Below, in pieces: positions 61,858 to 64,000 of a DNA stretch of 64,000 nt (the first letter of the stretch is position 1; every line of letters starts with the position of its first letter). Both the position numbers and the translations under genes were made by a program. The notes below the pieces were generated by a model. It ran no database searches. It saw only the letters and a list, made by a program, of their open reading frames with translations, and had not been told where the DNA came from. Origin of the DNA: an uncultured Erythrobacter sp. (GTDB lineage Bacteria > Pseudomonadota > Alphaproteobacteria > Sphingomonadales > Sphingomonadaceae); contig CANNCL010000004.1 in assembly GCA_947503155.1 (NCBI GenBank), positions 62,001-126,000 on the forward strand, written 5' to 3'.

Positions 61858-64000
61858 ATGGTACTTCGCACAGCCCGAAATAATGCCCGTAACGGCGTCA
61901 ATTCGCGTGTTTCGCTTTCAGCTGTTTTGCTTGCTGGTACGGCTTTCGTTTCGTCACCGGCAATGGCGCAAGATGCCCCAGCACAACCGGTCGAGGTTGC
62001 CGAAGATGAGGCCGTTCAGACCGAAGGCGAGATTGTCGTCTCTGGTATTCGCGCGACAATTCAAAATTCGATCGACGAAAAGCGCAATTCAACCGAAGTG
62101 TTTGATGCGCTCTCTTCGAATGAGATTGATGACCTTCCCGCACTTTCCATTGGTGAGGCGCTCGAAACGCTGACCGGTGCCGGCTCGCACCGCGAACAAG
62201 GCGGCGCGACAGAAATTTCGATCCGCGGCCTTGGTCCATTCCTTGGTTCGACCGTCATCAATGGCCGCGTCGCCAGCAATGGCAGCGGGGACCGGTCGGT
62301 CAATTTCAGCCAATTCCCGTCTGAACTCTTCAGCAAAGTCGGCATCTATAAGACGCAGGCTGCAAGCTACATCGAAGGCGGCGTCGCTGGGCAAATCGTG
62401 CTGGAGACGGTGCGTCCTATCGACTACGGGCGTCAGCGGATTCAAGGCGGGCTTAAGCTCAATATCAATCCTGACAATCTCGACCTTGATTCGGATCAAC
62501 GTTTTCAAGATGTCGGTTTCCGCGGGACGCTCAGCTATGTTGACCAATTCGCCGTAGGGGACGGAGAATTTGGTATTTCGCTGGGTTTTCAGCGCAATGA
62601 AAGCACCAACCCAGAGCAAGAGGCGAATGTCTCCAACACGATCCGCGCCTGCGTAATCGATCCGTCGACCATCAGTGACGGCGTATTTGATGACGGCAAT
62701 TGCGATACGAGCAGCGGCACGATTGACGGCTTGCGTGATGGCAGCGTTACTTTGCCATTCGTCATCGCGCGCAACGGTTATGCCGTGCGTTCGAACATCA
62801 CCGATGACACGCGCGATGCGTTCTTTGCTGCGGTTCAGTATCAGCCAAGCCCGGATGTCGATATCAACGCCGACTTCCAATATTCGAACCGCCTTTTCCG
62901 CGAGCAGCGCAGCGATTTGAACTTTGCAGAAGGCCGCCGCATTGATGGGCCGGGAGATGGCAATAACATCGCAGGCTTCGACCTGATCTCAACCGCTAGC
63001 GGCGCCTTGCGTCAGTTTACAAGCGAGCAGCGCATTGAGGCGGTGAGTGAGTATTTGGAGCGCGACGAAGAATATATTGGCGGCGGTCTTTCGATCGATT
63101 TTCAGCCAGCTGATCGTCTGACGATTTCGCTCGATGCCTCTTATTCGCAAACAGAACGTGTCGAAGAGGCGGTGCAAATCCGGTTCCGTTCCAATGACGA
63201 AGAAGACATCTTTGGCAATGCGGGTGCATTTACGGGCGGCGTTGAAAGCGACGGTTCGACTCGCCCTGATCGCCCCGAATCGGTCATTCAGATCATGCAA
63301 AACGGTTCTCAGGCGTTGAATTTCATCGTCCGCGACTTTGACGTGACCAACCACGATTTGTTCAGCGACGCCGCGCGTTTGCGGGCCGATCTGGAACAGG
63401 ACCGCTTCAACAGCGTGTGGGCAATGCGCGGCGACGTGGCCTATGAAATGGATGGTTTCTTCAACTTGGTTCAGGCGGGAACTCGCTACCAAGAATTGGT
63501 TTACCGCGATGTGCCCGGTGCCTCCAACGGAACCAGCCGTTTCGAACGAACCTATAGCGACGCCGCATTGGCGACTGCGAACCAAGAATGCCGCACGAAC
63601 TTCCCAGAATCTGGCTTCTTGTCTTCCGTCTCGGGCGGCAACGCCTTGGTCACAAATGTCGACGCATCAGGCGCAGTGATTGGTAGCACAAACACGTTTG
63701 CTACCTTTGACGCGCTGTGTGTGGCGCAAACGCTGGAACGCGAAGATCCTCGCGGGCTTACCTTCGACGAAGACGGTATTCCGATCTACCCAACCGGCGA
63801 TTTTGACTCGATCCAAAACACCGACGTGACCGAGCGCAGCTGGGCCGGTTATGTTCAGGCCGATTTCGACAGCGAAGTTGGTTCTACACCAATTCGCGGC
63901 AATCTTGGTCTGCGGGTCGTGAACACTTCGGTGCGTTCGCGCGCATTCCGCACGGCGCTTAGCATTATCGTAGACGATGCCGATAATGATGGCGAAGCAG
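61858..64000 (+). CDS. TonB-dependent receptor, N-terminal part (cut by window edge)
   Basis: An open frame of 714 codons from the ATG at 61858 to the right edge. The signal peptide ends near PAMA before QDAPAQP. The TonB box is GEIVVSGIRAT. The plug carries LPALSIGEALETLTGAG, ISIRGLGPFLGSTVINGR and YIEGGVAGQIVLETVRP. The barrel follows and is incomplete. It is not homologous enough in its plug to be a recent copy of the divergent receptor, but both share the box and general layout. The substrate is unknown. Confidence 0.92.
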   Translation, partial: MVLRTARNNARNGVNSRVSLSAVLLAGTAFVSSPAMAQDAPAQPVEVAEDEAVQTEGEIVVSGIRATIQNSIDEKRNSTEVFDALSSNEIDDLPALSIGEALETLTGAGSHREQGGATEISIRGLGPFLGSTVINGRVASNGSGDRSVNFSQFPSELFSKVGIYKTQAASYIEGGVAGQIVLETVRPIDYGRQRIQGGLKLNINPDNLDLDSDQRFQDVGFRGTLSYVDQFAVGDGEFGISLGFQRNESTNPEQEANVSNTIRACVIDPSTISDGVFDDGNCDTSSGTIDGLRDGSVTLPFVIARNGYAVRSNITDDTRDAFFAAVQYQPSPDVDINADFQYSNRLFREQRSDLNFAEGRRIDGPGDGNNIAGFDLISTASGALRQFTSEQRIEAVSEYLERDEEYIGGGLSIDFQPADRLTISLDASYSQTERVEEAVQIRFRSNDEEDIFGNAGAFTGGVESDGSTRPDRPESVIQIMQNGSQALNFIVRDFDVTNHDLFSDAARLRADLEQDRFNSVWAMRGDVAYEMDGFFNLVQAGTRYQELVYRDVPGASNGTSRFERTYSDAALATANQECRTNFPESGFLSSVSGGNALVTNVDASGAVIGSTNTFATFDALCVAQTLEREDPRGLTFDEDGIPIYPTGDFDSIQNTDVTERSWAGYVQADFDSEVGSTPIRGNLGLRVVNTSVRSRAFRTALSIIVDDADNDGEA

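Noticed and set aside
1..64000. CRISPR arrays, tRNA or rRNA genes, transposases and integrases
   Set aside because: No regularly spaced repeats with unique spacers, no cloverleaf-like sequence and no recognisable recombinase was found by reading both strands; a dedicated search was not possible.

Overview
The window reads as chromosomal DNA from an alphaproteobacterium of the order Sphingomonadales, most likely Erythrobacteraceae-like. The inference rests on several features: a zwf-edd-glk Entner-Doudoroff order like that of Zymomonas, an RcdA-type DUF1465 protein, paired DUF465 proteins, large sphingomonad-type TonB-dependent receptors, a ptsP/EI-Ntr gene followed by a RodZ-like HTH protein, CpoB and TilS, and dense minus-strand operons with 4-base ATGA overlaps. 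No rRNA, tRNA, CRISPR array, transposase or phage gene was recognised.

Layout. 1-9198 (minus): one long chemotaxis operon read cheA-cheW-cheY-cheB-cheR-GGDEF/EAL-MCP-MCP; the last MCP runs off the left edge. 9299-12197: MATE exporter, class II aldolase and an orphan xanthine-dehydrogenase-type [2Fe-2S] subunit. 12216-14957: siderophore receptor behind a perfect Fur-like palindrome, then ArsC. 14962-20915: MFS carrier, membrane protein, LipB, lipoprotein, Old Yellow Enzyme, EamA transporter and a small secreted or membrane protein. 20932-28459: NadA, acyl-CoA synthetase, membrane protein, DUF4230, MBL hydrolase, GlpK (behind a large GC-rich hairpin) and an RcdA-like protein. 28631-35044: two DUF465 proteins, PtsP, RodZ-like protein, CpoB, TilS. 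35116-43303 (minus): an L,D-transpeptidase, and upstream of it an operon zwf-edd-glk followed by a PEP-carboxylase-like gene with altered active-site motifs. 43455-51407: transglutaminase, RimO, DUF1761, K+ channel, SurE, SerS, a small membrane protein, a Gly/Glu-repeat lipoprotein, and a PiuC-type oxygenase behind a second Fur-like site.

The most distinctive region is 51423-58416. Six overlapping minus-strand genes (ketosynthase III, NAD-dependent reductase, metallo-beta-lactamase hydrolase, F390-synthetase-like adenylating enzyme, ATP-grasp ligase, Rieske oxygenase) are faced by a divergent TetR regulator. Two direct operator-like repeats lie in the shared promoter. It looks like a compact, carrier-free biosynthetic locus that I cannot match to a described product. 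The window ends with two divergent TonB-dependent receptors, the second cut by the right edge.

A recurrent oddity is the number of perfect or near-perfect 12-15 bp tandem duplications, both between genes and inside coding sequences (9276, 16301, 19636, 32897, 32983, 35051, 53745).
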